From the NCBI GenBank assembly GCA_956465555.1, contig OY101116.1, positions 1,178,001 to 1,242,000 of the forward strand: a stretch of 64,000 bases of DNA. The letters are read 5' to 3'. Within the stretch, counting starts at the first letter, position 1; the number at the start of each line of letters is the position of its first letter. The notes beneath the pieces are model-generated. The model was not told where the DNA came from. It searched no databases and saw only the letters and a program-made list of their open reading frames with translations. Shown in pieces: positions 1 to 11,078 of the stretch. A program made the translations under genes and the position numbers. The stretch comes from Nitzschia sp. pyKryTriq1. Taxonomy: Eukaryota > Bacillariophyta > Bacillariophyceae > Bacillariales > Bacillariaceae.

Positions 1-2
1 GC

Positions 3-1884
3 CGGATAAGGCTCGCATTCTTTGTCCTCCTCGCTCCTCGTACTTGTACTGTTTCGAGTTTTGACAGTCAAAATAACGAAGCATTCACCTTCGATGATTA
101 TACACTGACTAATTACGGCGACGGTGATGCCACGTCAAAGTCGCACTTTTTTAGAGGGGCGGATGGGCTGTCAAATTCCAATAATGATAATATCGACGCT
201 GGAGCCGATGATGACGACTTTAATGAACGTGAATTGAAATCTGACAGTCGCAGCGGAGACGGGGATGATTACTGGCGATGGCCCGATGATTTCTTTTTTG
301 GAGAAGACGATGATTTTTTGAGGTATATCGGCGATCCTACCCCACCCACTCTCGGCAAATTGACGGGCAGAGACGTTGTCGCTTTCATGATAACATCCAT
401 TGGTGTCGTTCTGGGAAGTAGTGGAGGTATTGGAGGAGGAGGAATTGTCGTTCCTGTTTATATCATTGTCCTTGGTTTGTCGCCTCGTTTTGCAATCCCA
501 CTGGGTTCCGTCACGATGCTAGGAGGATCTTTGGCTGGTCTCATACTCAACATGCGGAGACGCCACCCCCTTGCCGATCGGCCAGTCATCGACTGGGACC
601 TGATCCTAGTGATGGAGCCTCTTGTGTTGGTTGGCGCCCTTTTTGGTGCTATTCTTCATCGTGTGGTGAGCGAAAAGATCTTGACAGTCCTCCTTGTTTT
701 ACTACTCAGTGTAGTGGCGCATACTACCTTGGCCAAGGCGAAACGCATGTATGATGCTGAAAGACGTTATATCGAACATCTCAAGGCAGCTCGTTGGGAT
801 TATCTTGGTCGAGTAAACTCAGTTGGAAGCGGTTGGCGATCGCCCACTGGCCCCGGTTGGAGTGCTGATGCGATTGGTGGTCCTACGCCCAACAACGAGG
901 TTGACAACAGAACGAATTCACCAGTGGTACCCTCATCGCCTCTACGAACTCTGTCAATCGATAGTCACTCGACTTTTCGGCGGATGGACCATGACGAGAA
1001 ACAACGCATTCTCATTTTGAATCCAGACTTTATCACCTTGCGGACTGACCTCCTAGAACAGGAAAAGGCGACGCCACGAAACAAGATCCTAGCTTTGCTT
1101 GCAAAGTTTTCCGTTCTGATTTTCTTGAATATCACCCTGGGTGGGGGTGCTTTTAACAGTCCTTGGGGTATTCTGTGCGGTAGTGTTGCCTATTGGGTGG
1201 TGCACGTTATCATGGTGGCCTTTCTTTTCTCATCTGCTTGGGCTGCTCAAGTAAGTTGCCGTGTAGCGTTTCGAAACGCGCGCAAGTCTTCTTTATGCAT
1301 GAATGTCAAATGCTCACACCATCTCTCCCGTTGCCTAGACGTATTTGATCAATCGACACGAGTTAAAGGAAATTGTTCGGTTCGACTACGTTCACGGTGA
1401 TATCAAATGGGATCCCAGAAACTCCGTCATCTATCCCTTCTTCTTTATGTGCTCTGGGGTATGTGCTGGTATGTTTGGTATTGGAGGCGGAATGATTACC
1501 GTTCCTCTGATGCTTACCATGGGTGTACATCCCGCTGTTGTGACGGCAACATCTTCCACCATGGTCTTTTTTACGGCACTGCTATCGGCGAGCTCCTTTG
1601 CTGTGTTTGGCTTGATCCTATGGGATTATGCGGTCGTATGTCTTGCCATTGGTTTCCTCGCATCGCTCATTGGCCAGGGTCTTATGAAAAGTGTTCGCCA
1701 GACCAACACGGAAAGTCACGGCAATTTCGAAAGAAATTCGTTCATCGCCTACTGCATCGGTGGTGTTATTCTTATGTCAGCGTTATTGATGACAATGCAA
1801 TACGTGCTTCATATTGTGACCTATGACGCAAATGTCTCGGGAACCGAAGAAGGTGGTTTGTGTGATGGCTATCGAATGTACTAG
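3..1884 (+). CDS. TauE/SafE family anion (sulfite/sulfonate) exporter, 5' end outside window
   Basis: This is a multi-pass membrane protein of the TauE/SafE (DUF81) family, whose members export sulfite, sulfoacetate or related organosulfur anions. The reading frame is already open at the window edge, so the start lies upstream. The first visible residues are hydrophobic and resemble the end of a signal peptide; an acidic Asp-rich linker follows. The two halves of the family fold each carry the glycine-rich signature: GGIGGGGIVVP near 430-460 and GMFGIGGGMITVP near 1470-1505. A loop of about 100 residues separates the halves. An intron at 1251-1338 (GTAAGT...CCTAG) joins AAQ to TYLINRHE in phase 0; reading through it would lose the second half. 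The substrate is inferred from the family only. Confidence 0.85.
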
Positions 1885-2023
1885 AGCTCTACGAAGTACT
1901 CTATCCGACGTTCAGCGAACGATTTGCTTGAAGTGATCGTCTACCGTCTGGTACGGAAGTTGTACAGTAGCAGCTATAATTGTAGACATTACTTGATAAG
2001 AGAACTGCAGAACGAGTCAGTCA

Positions 2024-3475
2024 TCATGATTTACTGGGAAAACATTCCCAAAACGATATTCTTCCATCCTCCCCACCAGCCGTAGCCAAGAGCCCCGAAG
2101 TAGCAGCATCCGGTGCCCAATCCAAAGCATTGACACTACCCGCGTGGCCTCGAAGTATCCCCACTGGAGCACCTTTGGATCTTTCAAACAGACGGACCCG
2201 ATTATCCCATCCACCCACTGCAAATACACGGCCGTCACTTGGTCGGAACCGGCAGATGGCAACGCCTGGTTTTCCAAAGGACGAAGTCTCTTCGTCCACA
2301 CGACACGTGGACAACCTCGCCCTTGTCCGAATGTTCCATACGGCATGACGATGATCGCTACCACCACAATTATTGTTGTTATTATCAGACGAAGAATCAT
2401 AACCAGTGGTGGTGGTCGCCCTGAGCAACGCAACTCTCCCCCTCTCTTCTTCGGGTAGCTCGGCCATTTCCACGGCATCCCCCGCCAAACCAGCTATAGC
2501 CATTACCGAAGAGGATGATGATGGATAGGTGTTCGTCGTCTGTGATGCAGTAGAAGTTGTGCATGATGGTATTGCTGATGATGGTCCGGAGGGAGCCAGA
2601 TCCAGCGCGAGCACAGGATCCTTGGACAAGTTACATTCTCCCTTGACAGGTCGCCCCGATACGAAATCATAAAAGACCACCGATCCATTTTCCATTCCAC
2701 AACCCAAGATGGGTCGTCCCCCACTTCCGGTCATCGACATGGCAAGACTGGTCACCATCCCATGCTGGCCGTTCCCTGCGGTCGTCGTTACGTAGACTGG
2801 TATCGGATCTCGATCGTCCATGACTGTGGCTGTAGATTCTTGCCGGGAAGGGAGTGCCACCAAATGAGAATCTCCCCGACAAGGAGCCGCTTGACAAAAC
2901 GTGGCCGAGTACGTCTCGTACTCTCGTACCACAGAAGAAGCGCCCGCGCGCTCGAGAGAATGAATCGCAACGGTTCCTTTGAGATCTCGTGTTTGATACA
3001 GAAATTGAGCATCCTCGCCACTACTAGTATCGATACGTTTGACTGCCATACCCGATCCTTGGTGGCGGTTATTGTTGTTACTGGTGTTGTTGTGAATAGT
3101 GGATGTCTGTGTCTGTCTGGCACAATCCCATACAAGCGCCTCGCCGTTTTTGTGACAAGATACCAGTACTCGATTTTTCAAAAGATCTTGTCTTTTAAAA
3201 TGATTGCGAGCCTGCGACGGAGCATCGGATCTGCTTTGGAGATCGGTGGATCGAAACGTCAGCTCCTCGCTGCTGTTGCTGCTGTCGTTGTCACTATCAC
3301 TATCGCCGTCGTTATCATTTTCAGCGTCATCATGGAGGGTGGTTTGTAGTGGATGATGATGATTCCCAAACTTGCCGCCATTTCTGCCGCCGACAAAACA
3401 GAGCGACAAAGCCGGTGACGGGAGGGATAGATTCAGGAAGGGATCCAATACCTTTCGCCCATCGTCCTTTGGCAT
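2024..3475 (-). CDS. WD40-repeat protein, ASA1/GNB1L-like
   Basis: This 483-residue beta-propeller protein has no visible intron. The clearest repeats are at the C-terminus: a VFAVGGWDNRVRLFE blade, then HAGSVNALDW and GGEDGRISFWECFP. A final blade ending in RISxW-x-x-(Y/F)P is characteristic of ASA1 (ASTRA complex) and vertebrate GNB1L, which work with the TTT/ASTRA chaperone system for PIKK kinases. An N-terminal blade (RVLVSCHKNGEALVWD) starts near residue 101. Between the blades lie low-complexity Asn, Ser and Asp inserts that are common in diatom proteins. The start at 3475 is the first ATG of the open frame. WD40 assignment is secure; the ASA1/GNB1L link rests on the C-terminal pattern and overall layout and is less sure. 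Confidence 0.7.
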   Translation of the reverse strand: MPKDDGRKVLDPFLNLSLPSPALSLCFVGGRNGGKFGNHHHPLQTTLHDDAENDNDGDSDSDNDSSNSSEELTFRSTDLQSRSDAPSQARNHFKRQDLLKNRVLVSCHKNGEALVWDCARQTQTSTIHNNTSNNNNRHQGSGMAVKRIDTSSGEDAQFLYQTRDLKGTVAIHSLERAGASSVVREYETYSATFCQAAPCRGDSHLVALPSRQESTATVMDDRDPIPVYVTTTAGNGQHGMVTSLAMSMTGSGGRPILGCGMENGSVVFYDFVSGRPVKGECNLSKDPVLALDLAPSGPSSAIPSCTTSTASQTTNTYPSSSSSVMAIAGLAGDAVEMAELPEEERGRVALLRATTTTGYDSSSDNNNNNCGGSDHRHAVWNIRTRARLSTCRVDEETSSFGKPGVAICRFRPSDGRVFAVGGWDNRVRLFERSKGAPVGILRGHAGSVNALDWAPDAATSGLLATAGGEDGRISFWECFPSKS

Positions 3476-4250
3476 CCTTCGTCTTCTACTCGGAATGAGC
3501 TGTCAGGCGACGATGATTCTGTCTTGTGTTCAACAAATGCAACATGCTCTACTACTTCAGTAAAATACCTGGTACCGTAAAGCAGTAAATAGTAGATTGG
3601 GCGCTGTCCGCTGTCATCGTTCATTTATTCCGTCGTACAAGTACCGGACCAGCACTTTTACCGGTAGAGCTACACGTACTGTTACGAATACTTTACGCAC
3701 GGTACATACGGTATGGTCGTTCATCCGTCGGCCCTTTTTTACCGACCACACTCACTCCCAGAGTAGGCCAGGTACAAGTACAGTATACATAACCAGGTAC
3801 AGTACCAGTACTGTACTGAACGTCTACGTGCGAGGTCCAGAGGCGAGGTCCCCACCTTTCGTATTGTACCTCGTGCCGTGCCACCGTTACAGTACCACCC
3901 CCTCAGTGCAAGCAGCGTCGTCAACATTTCAATCTCGCCTTACTACTTGTACCATAGCTAGTAGATTAACGTGTTAGATCCCGGGACCACAGCACTCTAT
4001 CCCCTATGAAAAAGTAGAAGATAACTGCCTTTTGGTAATGTAGTACTCGTACTGACTGTACAAGTACAAAGAATACGGAACACTCCGCGCACGCTCGCTA
4101 GATCCCTGCTGCTGAGCTGGGATCGAAGTTATCGCAGAACACGTAGCCCCTGCAATCAAAGCATACTGGAAGGGCAAAGTACGAAGTAACGTTATCAGGT
4201 GGATATGATGGATCTGTAGATCTAGGTGTCACCAGCACACAATGTCGAGA
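3476..4250. repeat. Intergenic spacer with GTAC-rich motif cluster
   Basis: This spacer lies upstream of the WD40 gene and behind the aminotransferase gene. From about 3640 to 4070 it is packed with short words built on GTAC: GTACCGGTAC-like, GTACAGTAC, GTACTTGTAC. No convincing coding frame is seen. The frames that are open are short and made of the repeat words. Confidence 0.6.
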
Positions 4251-5657
4251 TCAAGAAGCCACCTTGAGTTTCTCCAACCGCCTTGCAGCTTCTTCTAAAT
4301 CTGAATCAGATCGACACGCAGCAAATCGAAGATAATTTCCAGCCTCCATGGAATCTTTGTTGCCATAAAAATTGTTGCCAGGAACACAAGCAACGCCAAT
4401 CTCTTTGAGCAAGTACATGGCCGCTTCCATCGAGTCCATATCTTTGATCGCGGGGACTTGTTTGTAATTCACAAACAAGTAGTAGGCGCCTTGCGGCATT
4501 ACCACCTGAAAGCCAAGGGCAGAAAGTGTTTCTGCTAGCATTTTCACTCTTTTTTGGTACCGGTTGGATAAGCTGGAAAAATACGAGTCCGGCAGCTGCA
4601 GGTAGGTCATTGTCGCATATTGCATGGGATGGGGAGCATGCACGGCCATTTGATCGTGAATACCTCGATACGTATCACGGACGTGCGCAGGATGCAGACA
4701 CCATCCCATTCGCCAGCCTGTTGCCGAAGCTGATTTTCCGAGAGAATTGCAAACAAGAGTCCGATCGGCAATTTCGGGGAATTCTTTCGGAAGGAGAAAG
4801 TGCGGAGTGTCATTGTAAATCATGTGTTCGTAGATTTCATCCGTGATGATATAAACGTCATATTTCAGACAAAGTTCAACAATCTTGCCAAGTTCTTCCC
4901 TAGTGTAAACTTTTCCAGTGGGATTGTGGGGGCTGTTCAGCATGAGTATTTTCGCATCTCGAAGTTTTTCTTCAAGCTCGTCGAAATCAAGGTACCACTG
5001 ATCCTCCGACACTTTCAAGGCTATGTAGGTTGGTTCCAAGTAAAATATTTGGCATTGGCTTGGATACAGCTCGTGAAAAGGTTCAATGATGACGCACTTG
5101 TCACCTGGTCTTCCTATTGTTCGCAACGCCGATGCAAAGGCTTCGGTAGCTCCTAGAGTTACAGTAATATCTTCTGGGGACACGTCGTATTGGTAGAATC
5201 GTTTATAGTACTCCGAAATTGCCTGGCGTAAATCTTGTCGACCCATTGGCGGAGAATACTGATTCAGCTGATCCAATTTTGCTTCATCGCAGTTTTCCGA
5301 CATGATCATTTCAACCAGTGACTCTTTTAAAGAATTCGTATCCTCCGTATCCTCTTTTCCGATAGTTTGTCCCTTCAAAACTCCATGAGCAAGAACCAGC
5401 CGCATTTCCCATGGAGGTCCTTCATTTGGAAATCCTTGACTGAGGTTCACGGCATCATGCTGAATGGCCAAGCGTGTCATCATCCGAATGACCGATTCTT
5501 TCACTTGGGATGAGGGCGATTTCCCATTTTGATTTTGTGGCGTCGGAACCATGGCTTGCGACGAAGGCGCTATCCTATTGGCTTCTGCTCCATCCAACAC
5601 AGCCAGCAGTATTCCAATGATAGCTAGTACTACTGACAACCACTGAAAACACTTCAT
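4251..5657 (-). CDS. PLP-dependent class I/II aminotransferase (kynurenine aminotransferase-like)
   Basis: This is a fold-type I aminotransferase of 468 residues in the model used here. Family landmarks in order are NLSQGFPNEGPP near the substrate pocket, LGATEAF, the NSPHNPTGK loop, TDEIYEHMIY with the PLP-contacting Asp and Tyr, and SLGKSxSxTGWRMGW, where the Lys (about residue 308) forms the Schiff base with PLP. The best family match is to kynurenine-oxoglutarate transaminase/glutamine transaminase K-type enzymes, so the substrate is probably an aromatic or sulfur amino acid (inferred). I chose the Met at 5657 because it begins a hydrophobic leader (MKCFQWLSVVLAIIGILLAV), implying entry into the secretory or plastid route. 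An upstream in-frame Met at 5840 would bury that leader after 61 low-quality residues. Confidence 0.85.
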   Translation of the reverse strand: MKCFQWLSVVLAIIGILLAVLDGAEANRIAPSSQAMVPTPQNQNGKSPSSQVKESVIRMMTRLAIQHDAVNLSQGFPNEGPPWEMRLVLAHGVLKGQTIGKEDTEDTNSLKESLVEMIMSENCDEAKLDQLNQYSPPMGRQDLRQAISEYYKRFYQYDVSPEDITVTLGATEAFASALRTIGRPGDKCVIIEPFHELYPSQCQIFYLEPTYIALKVSEDQWYLDFDELEEKLRDAKILMLNSPHNPTGKVYTREELGKIVELCLKYDVYIITDEIYEHMIYNDTPHFLLPKEFPEIADRTLVCNSLGKSASATGWRMGWCLHPAHVRDTYRGIHDQMAVHAPHPMQYATMTYLQLPDSYFSSLSNRYQKRVKMLAETLSALGFQVVMPQGAYYLFVNYKQVPAIKDMDSMEAAMYLLKEIGVACVPGNNFYGNKDSMEAGNYLRFAACRSDSDLEEAARRLEKLKVAS

Positions 5658-6183
5658 GCCGACCTTGCAAACCCAGTCTCCTCGAGCCGAAGAGAAGGAA
5701 ACAACCGAAGGAAACAAGATTTTTTCGTCGACGACGCATCCTGACTTCTTTGCTTGATGGGTGTTGTTGTTGGTTGTTTGCGGTGGTGTTGGTGGGAGAT
5801 GCATGCAGATGCCCGAAACGCAGTCGCGTGTTATGACCATACGTCACGCACGTCCAGGATTTGTCCGTGGCAGAGACACGTGGGGGATTTACTTAACGAA
5901 CATCTGCTCATATAGTATTCGTGTACCAATACGATATAAAAGCCTAAAAAGGCGTGCGTGGTGCTTGCCACATTTTTTTTTGGAACCACACCCACAGCAC
6001 GGTAGGTAAAATGCGCGTTCGTACGAATAATGACGACCAGAGGCCAAAAGGCCGTCGCAAGAGTCAAAAGGAAATTCCGAGTACTCGTAATCATCGACTT
6101 CTCATAATCCTTTCACATCATCATTTGCTGCGAAAAGAGTCGACAATTGCCTCTTACAGCCAGACTACTAAATACTTGCCAAA
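5658..6183. other. Divergent promoter region, aminotransferase / pyrophosphatase
   Basis: About 525 bases separate two genes transcribed away from each other, so both promoters should lie here. A TATA-like box is seen for the plus-strand gene. No other gene is supported. Confidence 0.5.
5933..5942 (+). promoter_or_regulatory. TATA box candidate for pyrophosphatase
   Basis: The sequence is GATATAAAAG, with a TATAAAAG core, on the plus strand about 240 bases before the pyrophosphatase ATG. It fits the consensus; no transcript start can be verified here. Confidence 0.4.
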
Positions 6184-7422
6184 ATGGAAACTCTTGTACC
6201 TATCAAAGACGGCAGCCAACCAAGGTCGAAGATCCTCGAACGAAACACATCATTTGGGTCGGACAAGGACATCGATCTTCATCACGAGGGAGAGCGAGAC
6301 ACCCTGGAATATCGCGTCCATGCCAAAGATTCCCAAGAGGGGAAGACAATCTCACTATGGCACGACATTAGCTTGACGCACATTGACCCTAAGACTGGCG
6401 AACCGACAGAGTACTACAACTTCGTCTGTGAAATCCCAAAATTTACACGGTATGTCTGACGAACGAATCCATGGCCCGTCAGAAGATGCGCGCGACCGAA
6501 TCTTGCCTCACATTTGCGTTCTGTTGACCTTCTCTCCAATAGAAAAAAGTACGAAATCGCAACTGATGAGGAATTCACTCCGATCAAGCAAGACACCAAA
6601 AAGGGCCAGCTTCGAGAGTTCAAAAAGGGTGACCTCTATTTCAACTACGGATGGTAAGCTTCAATTCCATTCCTTCTTGCCTCCGCGACTGGCCTGTAGA
6701 CTACGGCACAGCGTCTCATGTATTTTCTTGAATCATTGTTGAATTTTAGCTTGCCACAAACCTGGGAAGACCCAACTTTTGTCCACCCAGATGCGGAAGG
6801 ATGCAAGGGAGATAACGATCCTGTCGATGTCGTCGAAATTGGAGCCAGGATTGTTCCTGTTGGTGTAAGTCCACCGTCCGGAATTTCTCTTGGATATACA
6901 CGGGTATTTCACTGAACCAGTCTCACCTGTTCGTTCATTTACTCTATTCATTCTTAGGGCGTGCGACCAGTAAAGGTTCTTGGTATTCTCATGATGATCG
7001 ACGAAGGTGAAGCTGACTGGAAGGTCGTGACTATTGACGCGGATGACAAGTGGGCTCCTTTCCTCAACAACATTGAAGATGTTGAAAAAGAAATGCCAGG
7101 CATGTTGGAAGCTATACGAGAATGGTACCGTACCTACAAGATCCCCGACGGCAAGCCACCAAACACCTTTGGATTGGGAGAGAGATTCATGGACAAAGCG
7201 TATGCCAAGTCTATCATTGACGAGTGCCACCACGCGTGGGAGGAACTTGTCAGCGGTGAAAAGATGCGGCAAATTCAGGATAGCGCTGACGATGAAGTCA
7301 AGGGACTCGTCCGAAAGCTTTCAAAGAACTCGCTCTTCATGCTTGCTCCCGAGTTGGACGAACACCCGGAAGCGCACCCGGAAGATTACCCAGAGGACGA
7401 CGACGAAGGTCTCACCTTTTAA
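6184..7422 (+). CDS. Soluble inorganic pyrophosphatase (family I, eukaryotic type)
   Basis: It hydrolyses pyrophosphate to two phosphates, pulling biosynthetic reactions forward. Four exons are 6184-6449, 6543-6653, 6750-6864 and 6958-7422, giving 318 residues; all introns are GT-AG and keep frame. The family signature [12 protein letters not shown], holding the Asp residues that bind the catalytic metals, spans exon 3. Further landmarks are [55 protein letters not shown] and the C-terminal [17 protein letters not shown] region. The start is fixed by an in-frame TAA just upstream of the ATG. With no clear signal peptide it is probably cytosolic. The acidic tail ([12 protein letters not shown]) is longer than in yeast IPP1. 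Confidence 0.93.
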
Positions 7423-7875
7423 GTTTTTCACCACAGAACTGATTCTGGCTTCATTCTCCGTCCCCAGTCAATTTGGTCTTCCAAAGTTTCGCGAATATAA
7501 GATTTCAATCTTTCAGAGCATCATGAACTGCTAACCTACCGTACGTACCGAAAGCTGGTCTGCTACAGCGCGTAGAAGTTTTTGGTCCCATTCCAGCAAA
7601 TACCATAGCTTGATAATCTTGTAGTCTAGCAAGACAATCATACACGTACTTGTATTGTACCTCCAATCAATCATGAACGTTGGCAGAATGATGTGTAGTT
7701 GCTATGAAATCGAGTAGGTAGGACGACTCCTTCTTGTAGTAGTGGCGCTCGCGTCTACTGGAAATGTCATCTGACTATTTCTGTACAATGGTATCGGGCT
7801 TTATAAGCTTGAAGAATCGTGGTTTCGGAACAAAATGCCTGTATATGGATGAGGCAATATAAATCCGTCTAATGT
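7423..7875. other. Convergent intergenic spacer
   Basis: The 3' ends of the pyrophosphatase and Sec66-like genes face each other here. No gene, RNA or clear repeat is seen apart from scattered GTAC words. Confidence 0.5.
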
Positions 7876-8920
7876 TTATTTCTTTTTCTTGTTCTTGTTT
7901 CCGCTATCTAGAAATCCCTTTTTGACACCGCCGCCCGCGAAAGCTTTTTTGCTTGACTTCTCCCGCTCCTCCTGCTTGAGAAGCTCTTGCGCAGCTTTCT
8001 CAGCTGCGTCCTTCTTTTCCTGCTCGATTTGCTCGGGGGTCTTGTGGTTGTTTACCTTTTCTTCTATGACCTTTCTCTTGGCAGCTTGTTCTGCCGCAGC
8101 TTTCTGTTCCATCTCATGCTTATTTTTGAGCATGTTGTGATATTGCATAGCCTGTCTCCAGATGACCTAATGCGACAAAAGATTTAATGATCAGTCCACC
8201 AACTGATCATAGCTTACGAAGAGATAGCCCATAAAGTCTACTGAACGTACCTGGCTCCAACCCGGCTCAATCTCGTCGGCCTCCGCTCGAACCTCGTCGA
8301 CCTCGGCAGACACCATCGCTTCAGCTGCCTGATATGTTTTCCATTGCTTCACCGAGCACATCGACTGAGCGTACAGTTTATTCATTCCAGGCGACTCCTT
8401 TTGTATATGCGTCACGATCGGGATGTCTCCAATGGCACGTTTCATCAAAGCCTGAGCCAACACCCGATGAGGACCGTTTGGGTTCGACTTGTCCGGGGGC
8501 TCACCCGGAACCCAGCCAGTCGACTCTTGGACTTTCTGTTTGACTGCATAATACTCCTCAACTTCAGCGGGGAGTTTCAAGTTAAACTGAAAACGAATAG
8601 AATGGATTAGTTCAAAAATGCCGTGTCGCTGCTCGAAGAATCGAGGGCAGCCGTCTCCTTACCTTTTCTCCGTCCAGATTCGAGAAGAAATCATCGCCCT
8701 CGTCTCTCGATCTACGATAGTAAATGAACAAGAGGAGACCGAGAACAGCTGCCACAATCAACAAATAGAGCATAGGATCCGTCCCTGCTTTTGCCGCTGC
8801 TTCCTCGAAAGATCCCTCAGCCCCAGCATCCTCGGCGGGAGGCATTGTCGACTCTTCGCCAGCATCACTTTCAAAGGTCGTGCTTCCATCCGGGTTCACG
8901 TTCACAGTCTCTTCTGCCAT
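7876..8920 (-). CDS. SEC66: Sec66/Sec71-like subunit of the Sec62/63 ER translocon
   Basis: Sec66 (Sec71) is an ER membrane subunit that helps the Sec63 complex drive post-translational protein import. Three exons on the minus strand are 8663-8920, 8251-8586 and 7876-8166, all phase 0, giving 294 residues. The N-terminus is acidic, one membrane span (MLYLLIVAAVLGLLLFIYYRR) follows, and then a cytosolic domain. That domain has the family pattern: LPAEVEEYY, a GPHRVLAQALMKRAIGDIP helix, LYAQSMCSVKQWKTYQAAE, and EADEIEPGWSQVIWRQAMQYHN. The C-terminus is a Lys/Glu-rich coiled coil ending in a polylysine tract. Translocon partners are outside this window. The assignment rests on the domain pattern; an EMC-type helper is a less likely alternative. 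Confidence 0.75.
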
Positions 8921-9625
8921 TTTTGCTTCACTTGTGCTTTACTAATCTTCTAATGTAAAGTTGTGTTGCCCTTCTTCAGCTAATGTAGGCCCTATTAGTA
9001 CCTCCGAATAAGATTGCAACAGTTGTAGTTGCTACTTCGAATTTATTGACGGGGTTTGCGAGAGATCCATGCAACAGCAAGAGTCGTCACAGAGTACCAG
9101 TACTGGTAGCTAGTCTACAAAAGGAGGCCAAACAATAACGGAAGAGCGCAAAAGAGGGAGAGACGGATGAGACACGGACCGACCGTGTTGACGGTCGTCG
9201 AGGCGTCGAGGACCGACCGACCGAGGAGGACGCATCAATTTTCAGTCTGCGGTTGAGAGCGAGCGAAAACTCTGTCCTCCACGTGTCAAATCGTTCCAGA
9301 CGACTCGAGACGACTGCCCTCATAGACGCCACATTATTATTTCATCGACGACGACTCCTTCGACCTCTGACTCACAAGGGCGGGTGTGCGCAAAACCCAA
9401 AACTGCTCGTGCGTGTCCCGGCCGCGTCAACATCATCAGAAGATCAATCGCAATCAATCATCGTTGCTCGCCATCTTCTCTTCAGAAATCCTACCACAAC
9501 CTAGCTTGCTTCATCTTCAATCGATCGGACACACACAAGTTGGCATACCGGTATCGATCGGAACGCCATTGATCAGATCCTTTGGAAATAGTTATTGGAT
9601 TCGTAATCAGACGATCCACTGTACG
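8921..9625. other. Divergent promoter region, SEC66-like / ALB3
   Basis: Both genes are transcribed outward from this 700-base spacer. Around 9170-9230 lies a GACCGACC-rich, weakly self-complementary stretch. No clear TATA box and no additional gene are seen. Confidence 0.45.
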
Positions 9626-11078
9626 ATGAAGTTCTCGCAAGCGACGAAATATCTTCTCCTTTTGGGGGCTTCGGAGGCCTTTGCCCCGGTCCACCGATTC
9701 TCTGCCGCTCCCATGGTTGGCACCACTGCTTCGGCTCGATCGATGGCAGTTGATCCCCACTTCTTCAACGAGATCCCGAAACATGTACAATCGTTGCAGG
9801 ACGTCTTTTCCACGATTTCGTTGTCTGACGTTGACACCGATGTGGTGGCTGCTGCTGGTGATGTTGCCGAGGAAGTCGCCAAGAGCGACAATGGCTGGTT
9901 CGGTTTCTTGACTGGTCCTACTGAACTCCTCTTGCAGGGCATCCATTCGATGCTTGTGGGTGTCGGTATGAGTGCGGATGCATGGGGACTAACGATCATT
10001 GTCATGACGATCGTCATCAAGATCGCTACGTTCCCCTTGACGAAGACTCAATTGGAGAGTACGAACAAGATGCAAGTAAGTGAAAAGATTTTTCCAGTGA
10101 TGGTTGCAGACTATGTATCGCCCTACTCGTTGCTCATCCTTTTTTTATATTTTCTCCTTGTTTAGGCTTTGCAACCTGTCATCAAGGACATTCAAGCCAA
10201 ATATCAAAGCAACCCTGAAGTTATGAATCAAAAGATCGCAGAGACTTATCAAACTAACCAAGTGAACCCTTTGGCTGGATGCCTTCCCAGTATTGTTCAA
10301 ATTCCCATTTTCATTGGTCTATACCGTGCTGTACTGGAACTCGCCAAGGATAATAAGCTTGATGAGCCCTTTTTGTGGCTGCCCAACTTGGAGGGACCCG
10401 TGTACGGCGCCGATCCCACAAAAGGATCCGCTTGGTTGTTCGATGGTTGGGCGAATGGTGCTCCGTCTCTGGGATGGGACGATACAATCGCCTTTTTGAT
10501 TCTTCCCGTCTTCTTGGTGATTTCTCAATTTATTTCCATGGAGATCATGACCCCCAAGGACAGTCAACAGCAAGGAAACTTTGTCCTCAAACTACTTCCT
10601 CTCATGATTGGTTGGTTCTCGCTGAATGTCCCCGCTGCCCTGTGTCTCTACTGGGTGACCAACAACATTGTGACCACGGCCACTTCCGTCATTATTCGAA
10701 ATAGCATGAAGATGGAACCGATGACAGTGGGTGGTGGTACAGCAGCTCCTCCTGCCCCTTCTAAAAGTGAGATCTTTGCCCCTCCCCCACTTCGTGAAAA
10801 GCCTACTGGCTTCGCCAGTGCCCCTGCCCCTACCCCAAGTGATGGCGTTACACCTATCACCTCGTCTTCGGTCATTGATGCAGAAGTAATGGATGACGAT
10901 GAAGATGAAGATGCAAGTGAAGGAAGTCAGAAGAAGGTACGTCCTCGTCGCAGAAATTGATGTGTGGTGTCACAACTTTGTTTTCCAATCCTCATGACTC
11001 ACTCACCTGCATCCGTGTTGTTTTGTCTGCGGCTACTCTCAGACTCGAGGAAAGAAGAAGAAGCGAAGAAAGAACTAA
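9626..11078 (+). CDS. ALB3: Thylakoid membrane insertase ALB3 (YidC/Oxa1 family)
   Basis: ALB3 inserts light-harvesting and photosystem proteins into thylakoids, receiving them from the plastid SRP. Exon 1 (9626-10075) begins with a signal peptide and the plastid cleavage motif GASEAFAP. Exon 2 (10166-10936) holds most of the YidC/Oxa1 core: KMQ/ALQPVIKDIQAKYQ, NPLAGCLPSIVQIPIFIGLYR, and the later spans FLVISQFISMEIMTP and LYWVTNNIV. A third small exon (11043-11078) is likely: after QKK there is GTACGT and, 106 bases later, CTCTCAG followed by codons for TRGKKKKRRKN and a stop, giving 418 residues. If this intron is retained the protein ends at 10960 with VRPRRRN. Basic C-termini of ALB3 bind cpSRP43/54 in plants. 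The frame is open upstream to 9386, but the targeting sequence starts at 9626. Confidence 0.9.

Noticed and set aside
9386-9625. N-terminal extension of ALB3 to 9386
   Set aside because: The signal peptide and ASAFAP-like motif begin at the ATG at 9626; an 80-residue extension would hide them.
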